Shown in pieces: positions 21,452 to 32,820 of a DNA stretch of 64,000 nucleotides. Origin of the DNA: Cryptomeria japonica (lineage: Eukaryota > Streptophyta > Pinopsida > Cupressales > Cupressaceae); NCBI RefSeq assembly GCF_030272615.1, contig NC_081408.1:60720114-60784113 (forward strand), written 5' to 3'. Position 1 is the stretch's first letter; each line of letters begins with the position of its first letter. Below the pieces are notes generated by a model, which saw only the letters and a list, made by a program, of their open reading frames with translations, was not told where the DNA came from and did no database searches. Made by a program: the position numbers and the translations under genes.

Positions 21452-22855
21452 TGTAGACGTATAAAAATGACCATATTCCTAAAATGAATATTTTATGTTC
21501 ATTCCTCTATTTAGTTAAATCTAATTTAATTAAATTACCTACATTCTTCTATTTTATTAAGTAAATTATTCAATTTACTTAGTTAAATTCACTTAAGTCA
21601 TTTAATTGAATAAATCATTTATTTAATTAAACCCCTTCTCTCTACTTTTAATTAAATGTATATTTAATTAATAGTTTACCCCAAATTGAATAAATCTAAT
21701 TTATTCAATTTCCCAAATTGCAACTAAATTGAAATAAAACATTTTATTTTAATTAAATCCTTTTATTCCTCATCCACTTGCAAAATCCTACATCTCCCAC
21801 TTGCCTCCTAAACCCCCTTCTAGACTCTTCTAATCGCTTATAAATTAGCCTAACCCATCTCCTAAATATTGTCACATCCCTAAGCAAGGGGAAGTCACTT
21901 CTCAAACGCTCAAAGTCTTTGAAAACCATTAAAGGCTTCAACAACTTAACTTTGAAAGTCTTCCAAACCATTAATGGTTAACTCAACCCTCCAACATGAT
22001 TAGAGACTTTATCTAAACTCAACCCACATCTAACCTAGGGGTCTCTTCAAGCATTCATTGCTTTGACCATGGTTATCCCTTTAACCTTTGCACAAGAGTT
22101 TATCCTTTGGGTAAAAGCTTTATCCAATGGATAATCTTAACCTAACCTTAACCCTTACCCCCTAGGGTAACCATGAGGTCTTCTCAAGCATTTAATGCTT
22201 CCTACCTCTCCTCTCAACTGGTCTTATGTTGACAATTGTCACCATTTCATTGGTGAAAATTGTAAACATGGATTGCCAACTTTCAAACTTGACCCTTGAT
22301 TAACTCTTTCAATCTTGGCTATCCATTGCCCTATTTTCACTATAAATAGAGCTCTCCTTCCTCCATTTTAAGGATCCATGCAAGCTTTAGTATCTCATTT
22401 ATGCTCAATTTTATCAACACATTTAGCCTCTTTTGTATTAGGAAATAGTCTAAATAAGCATTTTTAGAGTATTTTCTTTATCATTATCTTAGAACATCAA
22501 CTAGTATATCATGTTAGGATAGTGTTTCTACTAATCTTGTCATCTTATAATCTAGTTCATTGCATTTGTAGAATCATGCATATCTTAGGATGCATTTCCA
22601 TAACTAAATCAATCTAAAGCATCCCTCGTTCTTGCATTAGCCATCCCTAAGTCACTTTGCTCAATGATTTGAGAGCAAAGGCATTGGCTTGAGGGACCTT
22701 GTGAGATAGAGAACCATGGAACCAACCTTGGGAAGTTGAGTCATTCTTCATGACTCCATAACTTGCACCAAGAAGTCCTGTGGGTGTGTGAGCAAGCCTC
22801 TTTGAGACCACTTTTTCACATTTTGAGTTTCATAGACCCACTTTTCCCTCACATA
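21452..22855 (+). repeat. 3' LTR of Tat element
   Basis: 1,404 bp, colinear with 4644-6047 and with about 38 scattered substitutions seen by eye. The last two bases are TA instead of CA. Its TATA box is at 22341-22348. It is followed by the GTTAC duplication at 22856-22860. Confidence 0.93.
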
Positions 22856-22860
22856 GTTAC

Positions 22861-23708
22861 TATTGAGGTGATCTTGTCTTCTATGGAGGTGGAGATGGAT
22901 GAGGCTGGAGGAGACCTATCTCCTATTTAGGTGGAGTCGGATGCTGGTTATGATGCTTGGAATCTTATTTCTCTCATGAGTGCTTATGTTTCTTGTTCTG
23001 GGTGCCTTGGTAAAACCTTATCAGATTGTGGGAGCATCCTAAAATCCACTCTCAAGGTTGAGGGAGCTTGGAAAAACCCTAGGTTTTTTGCTTTTTTTAG
23101 GGACAATCTAGATACTGGAAGTTTTCAAGGGCCTAGTTTGGCCAGTTCTTGTTTTTAAATAGGTGCAAGCCTTGTTGTTGGTGGTTTGAAGATTCCATTA
23201 CAGTTTAAGGATGCCTGGGAAAACCCTTTTGTTTGGCTGAGGGTGCGAGTTAAATCCTCGATCTTTGTGTCTCATATCTATAAATTGGTTTAGATTTGTT
23301 GTTTAAGCCAGCAGGGTTTGTATTGGTTTTATTTTGTGGTTTGATTGGCATTGGTTTGAGTGAGGTTATTGTCTGCAAGTTATTATGCCATTAATTCTCT
23401 AATGTTTAATCCTTCTTGCTTGTTGGTGGCTATACTGATGTGTGTCATTGTTGTATCTATTTGCAGTGTCTTGTTGGTGGTTTCGGATCCCTGACAAATT
23501 TGAGGGTTTCAGGTCCCTTCAAAACCTATTGTATGAGGTTTTTGGTCCCCTCAAAACCTGTTGATGTAGGAACATCCCCGGTTCTTGGCAATCTTACATC
23601 AACCAAAAATATTTCCTTTCTGTTTTGCAGTTTCAACATTTCATTATGCATTTTTTGGCATTGGCTCATCGGATCTTAAGGAATTGGATTTTTCTTGAGG
23701 ACTTGATC
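22861..23708 (+). pseudogene. Continuation of the ORF region interrupted by the Tat element
   Basis: Right of the insertion the frame that ended at 4643 continues: it is open from 22861 to TAA 23156 except for one TAG near 22928. The product has no recognised domain. Up to 23700 the sequence stays GC-richer and repeats a GGGAGC-TTGGAAAAACCCTAGG-like phrase seen also at 4420-4440 and 4510-4530. The stretch ends at the next insertion (23709). Confidence 0.35.
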
Positions 23709-24608
23709 TGTTGGCAATTGACACTCGCTGGATTCATTTAGTTTTCATTGATGGCAACAAGATCAAATGGAAGTCATATACTGGCACTAGGAGGCATATA
23801 CCGACAGATACCGGATTTGGAGCATTCAGGGCTACACGGGCACCAACACCGGCATCAATACTTCATTGGAAGCCGACATCAAGGAGGATTTATTTAATAA
23901 ATCATTTTGCAATCATTGTCGAGGCTGACATTGAATATCTTTTGTAAATGTATTGTAAGCTGACATATATTATTTGTAATGGGTATATAGGTCAGTTTGC
24001 TATGTCATTTTTATATATGATAGGAAAGAGTGACATGATATAGACATAAGAGAATATAGCAGAACTATATAATGCGATGTATATGTATGAAGATCATTTT
24101 GTATGTGAATTTTATACCATGCAATGATCTGTAGATAGCTTGGAAAGCATTCTTGGAGGAGAAGAGATACCGACAATAGTTCAGGGGTTATGAACCGGTA
24201 CAGAGCAGAGCTAGAACCGGAACTCTATTTGGCATAGCAGATGCATTCTTGAGTTCATTTTCAATATTTTATTTAGCAGAAATCTTGTATTCAGTGAGGA
24301 TCTTTAGTGATGAGAAGTATGCTCTAGGCAGTGTGCCTTCCTACAAGTGCAAACCCCAATTATATGTAATATCTTTTCATATGGCCAATGAACTGATATT
24401 GTGGGTTACAAATCCCACCGTGGTTTTTCCTCTATGAGGTTTTCCACATATAAATTATGTGTGCTATGGTGTTCATTTATGTCGATGGTGTATTTGCTTC
24501 TTGTTATATGTTTATTTGTTTACCAATTAATATGTGTGTGGTATAAAAAGATAAAATACCAGTAGAACACTAATTCACCCCCCCTCTTAGTGTTCCTGAA
24601 TCCCAACA
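23709..24608 (+). repeat. 5' LTR of non-autonomous copia-like element
   Basis: 900 bp, bounded by TG at 23709 and CA at 24608, with the primer site starting at 24611. It contains the phrase CTCTAGGCAGTGTGCCTTCC (24323-24342) and a pyrimidine-rich block before its end, both shared with the copia LTRs at 38324 and 44137. Against the 3' LTR it differs by scattered substitutions and short indels. Confidence 0.88.
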
Positions 24609-24610
24609 AT

Positions 24611-24622
24611 TGGTATTAGAGC
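24611..24622 (+). other. Primer-binding site, initiator tRNA-Met type
   Basis: TGGTATTAGAGC, one C-to-T change from the standard TGGTATCAGAGC complementary to the 3' end of plant initiator tRNA-Met. Confidence 0.85.
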
Positions 24623-24649
24623 CTAGTACCTCGGAAGAAGTTTAACAAC

Positions 24650-25885
24650 TTGAGGAAGATCCTAAAACCGGAATTTTTGAACATGGCTATGGAGAAGCAA
24701 CTTGAGATGGCTCTTGAGGATTATGATGCAAAAAGGATGAAGAACTTGAAATTGCAAGAAGAATTCAATTCTACAAATGAATTCATTCTTATCCTACATG
24801 AAATGTTATCATCTACTCAAGCCAAGAGAAAGGAACTTTTGCAAAAACTGGGTGATGAGGAGAAGAATGCAATTAAGGAACAATGTAAGAAACTAAGTCA
24901 AGCAAACATGCTCATGAAGATTGAAATGCAATATCTGACTATGAGGTTATCAAAAGATATTGAGGACAGAAAGAAGGAAGATAATCTTGTTACATCTTTG
25001 AAGAACAAATTTGATGAATGTGGCAGATTGACTCATGAGAATAATCTGTTGAGAACTGATTTGGAACACTCCCGGAACAATGAACATGAACTTGAAAGAC
25101 AAATAACTACTCTGAGAGATGATCTGACTACTGCAAGTGACTATAAAGAAAAGTTTAGGATCAGTGTTGCACACTTGGATGACTTATTGAAAAGATAAAG
25201 ACAGATTGATGATTCTAGAGGACTTGGATTTGTACAAGGTGAAAGCTCTAGTACTGCAAATGAAGATCAGACAACCGGTATGCAGAACTCATCAAAATAG
25301 AGGAAATCGGTAAGGCAATCTAATGCTTATAAATTTAATGGTAGATGATTTGTTTGCAACAAATTTGGGCATATGGCTAAACAATGTAGAAATAAAGCAA
25401 ATCAAAACTACAATTTTGTTCCTGGTCAATGCACAAATTGCAAGAAATATGGTCATAGATTAGAAGATTGCAGAATGAATGTTAAATGTCAAGCATGTGG
25501 AAAGTTTGGAAATTTTGCTAATCATTGTAGGTCAAGAAATGATATCAGATTTCTCAAAGCAATTTAGAAGAACAATGTTACATGTTATGCATGCAACAAA
25601 ATAGGTCATATTGCTAAGTATTGCAGAAGCAAGACTCAACCAGATAGCAATGATAAAGTTAATGAGAAAGGAAAGTAGAAGGTAGATGAAATACAACAAG
25701 ATCACACCAAGAGATGGGTTAGGAAATCTGAAGAACCAAGTGGAGATGGATCTACACCGGTAACTCCACCGGTAGAACGGGGTATTCCTCCACCGATAAG
25801 AAATTCCACTGGTAACTGCAGCATAAGCCTTAGGGGTTGGCAAAGTCATTGCAAAATCTTGCATATTACCCCGAAAGAGATCTGA
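24650..25885 (+). pseudogene. Gag-like ORF1: coiled coil plus four zinc knuckles
   Basis: A single frame runs from 24650 to TGA 25883 without a frameshift, interrupted by a handful of stops (TAA 25196 first; several of CAA-to-TAA type). Residues 10-180 are strongly charged Leu/Glu/Lys heptad-like sequence, predicted coiled coil. Next comes a Gly-Leu-Gly-Phe then Gly-Glu-Ser block typical of the C-terminal part of some plant copia Gag proteins. Four CX2CX4HX4C knuckles follow (about 25346-25387, 25430-25472, 25487-25529, 25580-25620). The first has a TGA where its first Cys should be and the third has Asn for His. The fourth closely resembles the knuckle of the copia Gag at about 40453-40494. 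The N-terminal copia Gag core domain is absent. It would be an RNA-binding, multimerising protein. Confidence 0.7.
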
Positions 25886-26180
25886 GGAGATGTGGAAGAG
25901 ATCTGGAGAGTTGTGTTCATCATCGATGAAGGTTCACCGGACACAAGACTGTGAAACTGACATCCATAGGGTTGTTGGCAAAGCATTTATTACAAGAAAT
26001 TAGGGTTTTATTTGCTGATAAAAGGGGGTAAGTGAATTCATTTTCACTCACTGAGCATTCAAGTATTCAGAGAAAAGAAAAGGTGAGTTAAGAGTGAGCA
26101 AAAGTATTGTGAAAATATTTCAAGCAGTTATCTGAAGCACTCAATCTTCCATCAATATTCACTTTCAGGTATTCTTCAAA
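25886..26180 (+). other. Spacer with promoter-like and splice-like sequence before ORF2
   Basis: Not coding in any frame. Around 26017 there is a GCTGATAAAAGGGG stretch resembling a weak TATA box, and just before the ORF2 start an AG-rich run and TTTCAG. This looks like the upstream part of a transcription unit, perhaps captured with ORF2, but the evidence is thin. Confidence 0.3.
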
Positions 26181-29100
26181 ATGGCATCTGGATCTTCAGC
26201 TCCTACTTTCATTGCAAATCCCACCATTGTCGAAGTCAAGGATAGGTTAAGGCCAGTATTTAAGGAGGTTCCCAAAATTGCTAAAAAGGAAGACTCTACG
26301 GGAGCATTTTCTAGGGTTCCTGAAAGTGTGGTGTATGTTGAAGATGTGAGGGCATACATTCACTACACCCTGGAGGATTTGGGCACAGAGGACATAAAAA
26401 GCATGTATCAATCTGTGATACTAGGAGACTCCAGAACCATCAAACTAGAATACAAAGCAATTGAGGATCTAGGGTTAACCGGTATTCTATACATACCAGA
26501 ATTCATAGATGAGGTTATCAGATACGTTTTGAGAAGAGTTCACAATGAGTTTTATCTGGCTGGATAGGCCTTACATGATCACGAAGGAGGATATTCAAGC
26601 AGTCATCAGCTTACCCAAGGTCGAACAAGAACTTGGCAAGAAAATTTCCAACAATGAGGTCAAAAAACTCACCGGTGCAACTTCTGATAGGAGATCAATG
26701 AGGATAAGCACAATCACCGACACTGGTGTAAAATTTGTAAGCTTGATAATAGGTTACAAGGTAACTCAATCCAACTGATTGAATTATGTTTCTAGTTCAT
26801 GCATATCAGATGCTGAGAAATAATGTTAAGTATGATTTATGTGAATGGATGAGGAGTGAATTAATGTTGAACCTTGGTAAGATCAAAGGAATCAAGAAAG
26901 ACACTTTTAGATATGGAAATTTGATTGTTTGTTTAATGCTTTACTTCCTGAATGAGCTACCCAATCTAGGGAAGAAGCGTTGGGCTCATGACATACTGGT
27001 AGGTCTACAAATCAAGGAATAAATCACCTGTCTTGGTACCAATAGAGATGATAAACTTTGGGGTTATTTCAAAACATTCAAAAAAAACATGAGGAAAAGA
27101 GAGAGAATATCAAAGAATATTATGGAGAAGTATTCCACTAATATCTGCTTTATGGTAAAAATTGATGAAACTCCTATGGAAGCAATTGAACCAAGGACAA
27201 TATGGGTTATAGAGCTTGGATATGAGGTAGATGACAACATTTTTTAACTCTGTGCAAAAATCTTGTTAGATGCCCCATTAGATGACAAAACAGAGCATTT
27301 TGGTACAGCGGGAGAGAAGACTCTTGAAGTAAAAACCAGTTTTAACAGGAAGATAAGAGAGAAGAAAATATAAAATATGTTTGCATATGTACATGATGTA
27401 ATTCATAAGATAGACACTCAACTGGGTTCTGGATCCAAACAAGTAGCTAAACAGACAAAGGTTGGTACTGCAGAAGTGAAGAAGCCACAAGTTCTCATTT
27501 CCCCTATCACTTATGATTCTGACCCTGAGGATAATGAGCCTTTGGCTTTTAGAAGGGTACAAAGGAAGAAAGTGGTACAACCACCAGTAGAGCAGAAGAA
27601 GGCGTAGCCTAGGAGGATACTTGTTAGAAAGGCAACTAAGCCTACTACACCTCCACCACCAGCAAGGAAGCCTATGCAAAAGAGGAAACCAATCACACTG
27701 GCAACCACAAGCAAAAAGAAGAAGGGTAATGATACTAAAACTAGTAAGACCACAATGACCTGTGTTGAGCTTATTGATGAAATCACAAAAGATGGAATAT
27801 TGAAAAATGTATTAAAATATTATGAAGATTTAGTAGAAAATGAGCAAAATGAAATAGAAGAGGCTATTTTGTTGTATATAGACATTTATAAGAAAGCCTT
27901 AGTTGAAATTTTGAAGGAGATACCTCTATCCTTGTATGATACACTTGAGGCTAGAAGACTTGATGTTGTCAAGAGAGATAGGGAGATTAAAGAAGTAGCA
28001 CTTTTGGAAATGCGTGGTGTTGTAAATAATGAGGAAATGAAAAGATGCATAGATACTGCAAATAGGATAGTTTTTAGTAGAAAACCCCGATAGATAAGCC
28101 TTATGATGGGGAGAGTAAATGAGGTAATAAATGAGACTAGTAAGGGTTGGACCAAATTATTTCAAAAAAACCCAAATTTTCTTACATCTCAAGAAGAATA
28201 TGCAAGGGAAACAACTTCCACCATTCCGAACAAATCAAATGGGAAAGATATTTTGGGCAGTTCAACTCCAATTTTGACACAAGTGACAGTTAAGGAGAGT
28301 GTACAGACTGTACCAACACAACCATTTTTTAGCAAGGCAATTTACAGGGCACTAAATATTGTGGATAATACTCCACTGATAGTAATTGACATTGCACCAA
28401 ATGGAAAAGTCACTGATGCAAAAGAGGTTGAGATGGACAAGCTAAAAGCAATTGATTCCATACCAGCAGTTAAAATTGATTCCCCGACAAAGTTTTTGGC
28501 AATTGACACTTCTTAGGTTAAGAATAAATCAATCTCTGAGTTGAGTCCAACTGAATTTATGATGATGACTACTCAGAAAATTACTGAAGGAAGGTACTAT
28601 AGATAAAGGAATAATTGATCAATCAGTCACAGTGTTGCACAAATTAATACCTGACTGTTAGATTGAAGATGGAGCAAGCCCTTCCAGAAAGCTCAAGACT
28701 CTAACAAAACATATCTCTAACAATTTTCAATATCTGAAGCAGATTGTAGACCGACGGGCTTTGTAAAAATTCACAACAGCTAAGAGAATAGCTTTTGATT
28801 AGATTATAGATACAGAGGAGAAGAAAATTGAGGACAAACTTATTCCTATTGAGGTTTGTTTAAAACAAAGTACAAATATCTACAGAGTGTGTTGTAACAT
28901 ATAAATTCTTATGACTAATGTAGATGGAAAGTTAAAGGAGTTATATGATAAAAGAGTTAATAGTGCTAATTCTTTTGATGGATTAACTGCACTAACCACA
29001 TCTGTTGATGGACAAATTTTGTCCTTGGAGAACCAAATTTTTTCTTTGGAGAAAGAAAATGATAAGATCATTTGCAGGGCAAGAAGTCTTAGAGGACTGG

Positions 29101-29251
29101 TAAATCCTAGATTAGATTCTTTAGGTGTTCATAAGAAAGAGTGCATGGACATGATAGCTAAACCCACACTGGAAGATGTCAAAGAGATGGAAACACTTGC
29201 CCACTTACTAAGTGGACTAGCATCCATCTCTGAAACTTTCAAAACCGGCTA
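26181..29251 (+). pseudogene. ORF2 of unknown function in the non-autonomous element
   Basis: From ATG 26181 (Met-Ala-Ser-Gly-Ser-Ser) a coding-like region can be followed for about 3 kb through frameshifts near 26555 and 26770, and stops near 27019, 27244, 27605, 28091 and 28514; the last part (28911-29251) is in another frame. The first 250 residues contain a Met-Ile-Thr-Lys-Glu-Asp-Ile-Gln-Ala-Val-Ile block and a Trp-Met-Arg-Ser-Glu block; their spacing recalls plant transposon-associated DNA-binding or PMD-like proteins, but I cannot assign the family. The middle (27400-27730) is basic and Pro/Lys-rich with a possible nuclear signal, and the end is Leu/Glu-rich, likely coiled coil. No polymerase, integrase or protease motif is present. 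Consistent reading through 3 kb shows it was a real protein gene of about 1,000 residues. Confidence 0.6.
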
Positions 29252-29539
29252 GGATATATATCTTCAATTTTTGGATAAGGCATACCCTAAAATTTTGAGG
29301 ATGGTCAAGCTACAATGAAAATTGATTGTATTCATTCATTTGTTTTAAATTCTTTCAATTCTTTCACCGGTCTTTGGCATTAATGTCAAAGGGGGAGTAT
29401 GTATATATGTGAAAAATACCAGAGAATACCAGATAAAAACACATGGAAAGGATATCAGGATATCAGAAGGAATGTGTTGCTCAAGAGGAGCATACCGACA
29501 TGGAATCCATTTTTCACATGAGTGTTGCCATCAATGCTA

Positions 29540-29550
29540 AAGGGGGATAT
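29540..29550 (+). other. Polypurine tract of non-autonomous element
   Basis: AAAGGGGGATA directly before the 3' LTR (with one further T). A second, similar tract (CAAAGGGGGAG) lies about 155 bases upstream at 29385-29395. Confidence 0.8.
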
Positions 29551-30466
29551 TGTTGGCAATTGACACTCATTGGATTCATTTTATTGTCATTGATGACAAC
29601 AAGATCATATGGAAGTCATATACCGGCACTAGGAGGCATATATCGACAGATACCAGCTTTGGAGCATTTAGAGCTACATTGGCACCGACACTGACATTGA
29701 TACTTCATTGGAAGCCGACATCAAGGAGGATTTATTTAATAAATCATTTTGTAATCATTGTCGAGGCCGACATTGAATATCTTTTGTAAATGTATTGTAA
29801 GTCGACATAAGGCATATTATTTGTAATGGGTATATGTAGGTCAGTCTGCGAGGTCATTTTTATATATGCTAGGAGAGAGTGACATGATATGGACATAGGA
29901 GAATATAACAGAACTGTATAATACAAAGTATATGTATGAAGATAATTTTCTATGCGAATGTTATATCATGCAATGATCTGTAGATAGCTTGGAAAGCATT
30001 CTTGGAGGAGAAGAGATACTGGTAGTAGTTCAGGGTTTATGAACTGGTATAGATCAAAGCTAGAACCAGAACTCTATTTGGCATAGCAGATGCATTCTTG
30101 AGTTTATTTTCAATATTTTATTTAGCAGAAAGCTTGTAGTCAATGAGGCTCTTTAGTGATGAGCAGTATGCTCTAGGCAGTGTGCCTTCCTGCAAGTGCA
30201 GGCCCCCATTATATGTAATATATTTTCATATGGCTAGTAAACTGATATTGTGGGTCACAAAGCCCACCATGGTTTTTCCTTTTTGAGGTTTTCCATGTAT
30301 AAATTATGTGTGTTATGGTGTTCATTTATGTGGATGGTGTATTTGCTTCTTGTTATATGTTTATTTGTTTGTCGGTTTATATGTGTGTGGTATAAAAAGA
30401 TAAAATATGTTCATACCGGCAGAACACCAATTCACCCCCCCCTCTTAGTGTTTTTGGATCCCAACA
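29551..30466 (+). repeat. 3' LTR of non-autonomous copia-like element
   Basis: 916 bp, begins TGTTGGCAATTGACACTC and ends CCCAACA. It is longer than the 5' LTR by small insertions (near 29810 and 30410). It keeps the TAGGCAGTGTGCCTTCC phrase at about 30173. Divergence from the 5' LTR is clearly greater than in the Tat element, so this insertion is older. Confidence 0.88.
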
Positions 30467-31130
30467 TGATTATCTTCCTTATTCCTAAACCACAGAGCAA
30501 TTGGATCATTTTTCGGCAAGTTATCGATTCTGATTTTTGAGACAATTTTCTGGCACCGGAACCAGTTGGACCTATTTGCTTTGGTGAATCTATTGGATCC
30601 CTTTCATAGTTTGTGGAGCCTTGACCATTCATTCCAATGTTCCTTGGCGTGTGGCTGACCTTCCCTTGATCCGTACTTCATCCTTTGGATTTTTTGAAGG
30701 AATCTCTTTGGTGGAGGTCGACCTTGTTGGTTTTACACGTTTGGTCTTGTTCTTTAGCATTTGATCCTTTTTGGGCTGACCAGATTCCCTTGGATCATAT
30801 AAATAATTGTAATTAAGAATTAGAATAGAGATCAAAGGAAATATAGAGCATATAAGCTATATCAAAAGTTTTGAGGTCCCAGTTGTGACCTATTCTGTAA
30901 TAGAGCATGTTTGTACCAAGCCGGTGAGCCTAATCTTGTATCTCAAATGTTATCAGTTGGTTGTAATAAGTTTTCATGATTTAATTCATTGTTCTGCAAT
31001 GCCTCAATCATATCCTTGTGCTTCCATTGTGTTTACTCTTGATGACAGGTCCAGACTGATCTCTTTGAGGTCCCTCCTAACTGGTGATTGTACCACCTAT
31101 TTATCCTAATAAAAAACAACTCAAAATTTA
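30467..31130. other. Non-coding stretch, no gene seen
   Basis: The sequence right of the target duplication shows no protein motif in any frame and no LTR boundary that I can place. Short frames at 30885-31109 (plus) and 30629-30835 (minus) have no recognisable features. Confidence 0.45.
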
Positions 31131-32820
31131 AGACATTACCTTCTTAATGCTAAAACATGTTATCAATAAATTTGATTCATTGAAGCATTTTTTCTCCAAA
31201 ATAGATCTTTTAGGATGCTTAGAAAAATGGGTTATGTTGTTAATAGAATTTGACCTTAAATTTCTTTCTAAAAAAGCAATTAAAGGTCAATCTTTAATGA
31301 TCATTTAGCTGACACTCCTTAACGTTTCACATATCAAGAAAAATAACTAAACTCTCTTAATATTATGACTTATTCTTATCATTGTTAAAGAAATTTTCTT
31401 CTCACACCATAGATCCTATCCCATGGAAAGACTCTACAATTGCAAGTGTTGTTTCCCTTATATCCCTCGAGGAACCCTTTGTGGACTACCAACTTATCAT
31501 TCATAATATTAATTCTCCTATTGTTTCTAATAGTTATAGTAAAAAAAATTATTGTTATAACATGAATTTCAGTGAGTGGTACTCTCATATTATCTATTAT
31601 TTGGGTGATGGTACCTTTCTTGATCCTACAAGTAAGAACACTATAACTTGAATCTGCAAACATGTTGCACATTACATCATTCTCTCTAATGTTCTTTGTT
31701 AAAGAGGTTGTAATGATCTTCTTCTTTGTTTTCTTAACAAATCAGAGATACCCATTACCCTTAAGGAAGCACATTTAGGCGCTTGTGGGGGACATTTTAA
31801 TGCTAAATCTCTGGTTCAAAATTTGCTTCAAATGGGTTACTACTGGAAAACCATGGAGAAAGATTCCTTTGCCTTTGTCAAAAAGTGTCATTAATGTTAG
31901 CAACATAATAATTTAATTCATGCTCTTACCTATGAACTTAGAGCCCAAGTTTTTAGTTGGTCATTTTCTTTACAGTGTTTGGATCTTATTAATAAACCCC
32001 CCCCCCCTTTCTTTTGAAGGAAATACTTTCATCATCATAACTACAAATTACTTTAAGAAATGGGTTGGAGCTATTCATTTTTGATCCAGGACAACTGAAA
32101 TAATTTGTTAATTCATCTTAGATAATATCATTTCTCAGTAGGATATACCTTCAACTTTGGTTTCTAGCAATGGTACTTCATTTAAGAACAAAGACATGAA
32201 GAAATATCTTGAGAAATATCACATTCAACATCATTTTTCTACTCCTTAATATCCCCAATCAAATGGTCATTCTAAAGCTTCTAATTGTCAATAAGCATGG
32301 TAAGGACTGGCATACTCAATTATCTTTTGCTTTATGGGCTTCCCAGGGCTTATCAAAGTATCATTCATCTAGCTATGGGTACTACTACTTATAACCTTGT
32401 TTATGGTGTGATGCAATTATGCCTTTAGAGTTAGAGATTCCTTCCTTGCAAATTTATCCCAAGAGAGTCTTGGACAACAATTCTTATAAAGAAAAATGTC
32501 TTCAACAACTTGAAATGCTCGATTTGAATAATGCATAAATTATTTTAAAACACATTCAAGCTTATCAAAAAACCATTCAACGAAGCTATAACAATAAAAT
32601 TATTAAATGGTCTTTCTAAGTTCGTGACTTGGTCCTTTATGAGAATCAATGCAACGTGAATGCTCTACCAAGTGAAAAAGGAAAGTTCAATCTGAATTGG
32701 CTTGGACCATACATCATCACTTAAGTTTATGGCTTAGGTGCTTACAAATTAGTAGACTTGGAAGGTATGCTTCTCAAAGATCCCATCAATGCTATGCACC
32801 TATGTAGATCCTATACTTAG
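31131..32820 (+). pseudogene. Ty3/gypsy pol relic: RNase H end and integrase, catalytically dead
   Basis: At about 31170-31320 the plus strand reads through a gypsy RNase H tail (Asp-Ser-Leu-Lys, Glu-Lys-Trp-Val-Met-Leu-Leu and Lys-Lys-Ala-Ile-Lys-Gly-Gln blocks). Integrase follows from about 31740: a Gly-Ala-Cys-Gly-Gly-His zinc-domain piece, Met-Gly-Tyr-Tyr-Trp, Phe-Val-Lys-Lys-Cys-His, then the core. Of the core, the second Asp is replaced (Ser-Asn-Gly-Thr instead of Asp-Asn-Gly-Thr near 32168) and the Glu region reads Asn-Gly-His-Ser-Lys-Ala near 32265, so the active site is lost. A Leu-Gly-Pro-Tyr-Ile-Ile block lies near 32700 and the reading ends at TAG about 32818. No LTRs could be paired with it. 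Stops and frame changes are frequent; it is older than the Tat element. The relatedness is to the Tat/Athila side, since no chromodomain is seen. Confidence 0.78.

Larger units (their letters stand above)
4644..22855 (+). mobile_element. Ty3/gypsy LTR retrotransposon, Tat lineage, 18.2 kb, degraded
   Basis: The two LTRs are each 1,404 bp and the element is flanked by a perfect 5 bp duplication GTTAC (4639-4643 and 22856-22860). The 5' LTR begins TG and ends CA; the 3' LTR ends TA, one C-to-T change away. Internal order: primer site, leader of about 3 kb, gag, protease, reverse transcriptase, RNase H, a second archaeal-type RNase H, integrase, 3' region of about 4.8 kb with tandem repeats and an antisense PMD ORF, polypurine tract. 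Two RNases H, great length and extra ORFs are known traits of plant Tat elements (Ogre, Grande, Retand and relatives). I count about 38 substitutions between the LTRs (roughly 2.7%) and no net indel, so this is the youngest datable insertion here. All coding frames carry stops or frameshifts, many explainable as C-to-T changes. Confidence 0.93.
23709..30466 (+). mobile_element. Non-autonomous copia-like LTR element with Gag-like ORF and unknown ORF2, 6.76 kb
   Basis: LTRs of 900 and 916 bp begin TGTTGGCAATTGACACTC and end CCCAACA. The flanks are TGATC (23704-23708) and TGATT (30467-30471), a 5 bp target duplication with one C-to-T change. The primer site is of initiator-Met type and the polypurine tract is AAAGGGGGATAT. 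The internal 4.9 kb holds a coiled-coil/zinc-knuckle ORF and a long second ORF, but I find no protease, integrase, reverse transcriptase or RNase H motif in any frame. It would need enzymes from another element. Its LTR ends, primer site, tract and the TAGGCAGTGTGCCTTCC phrase inside the LTR resemble those of the full copia element at 38324-45395. Confidence 0.85.
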
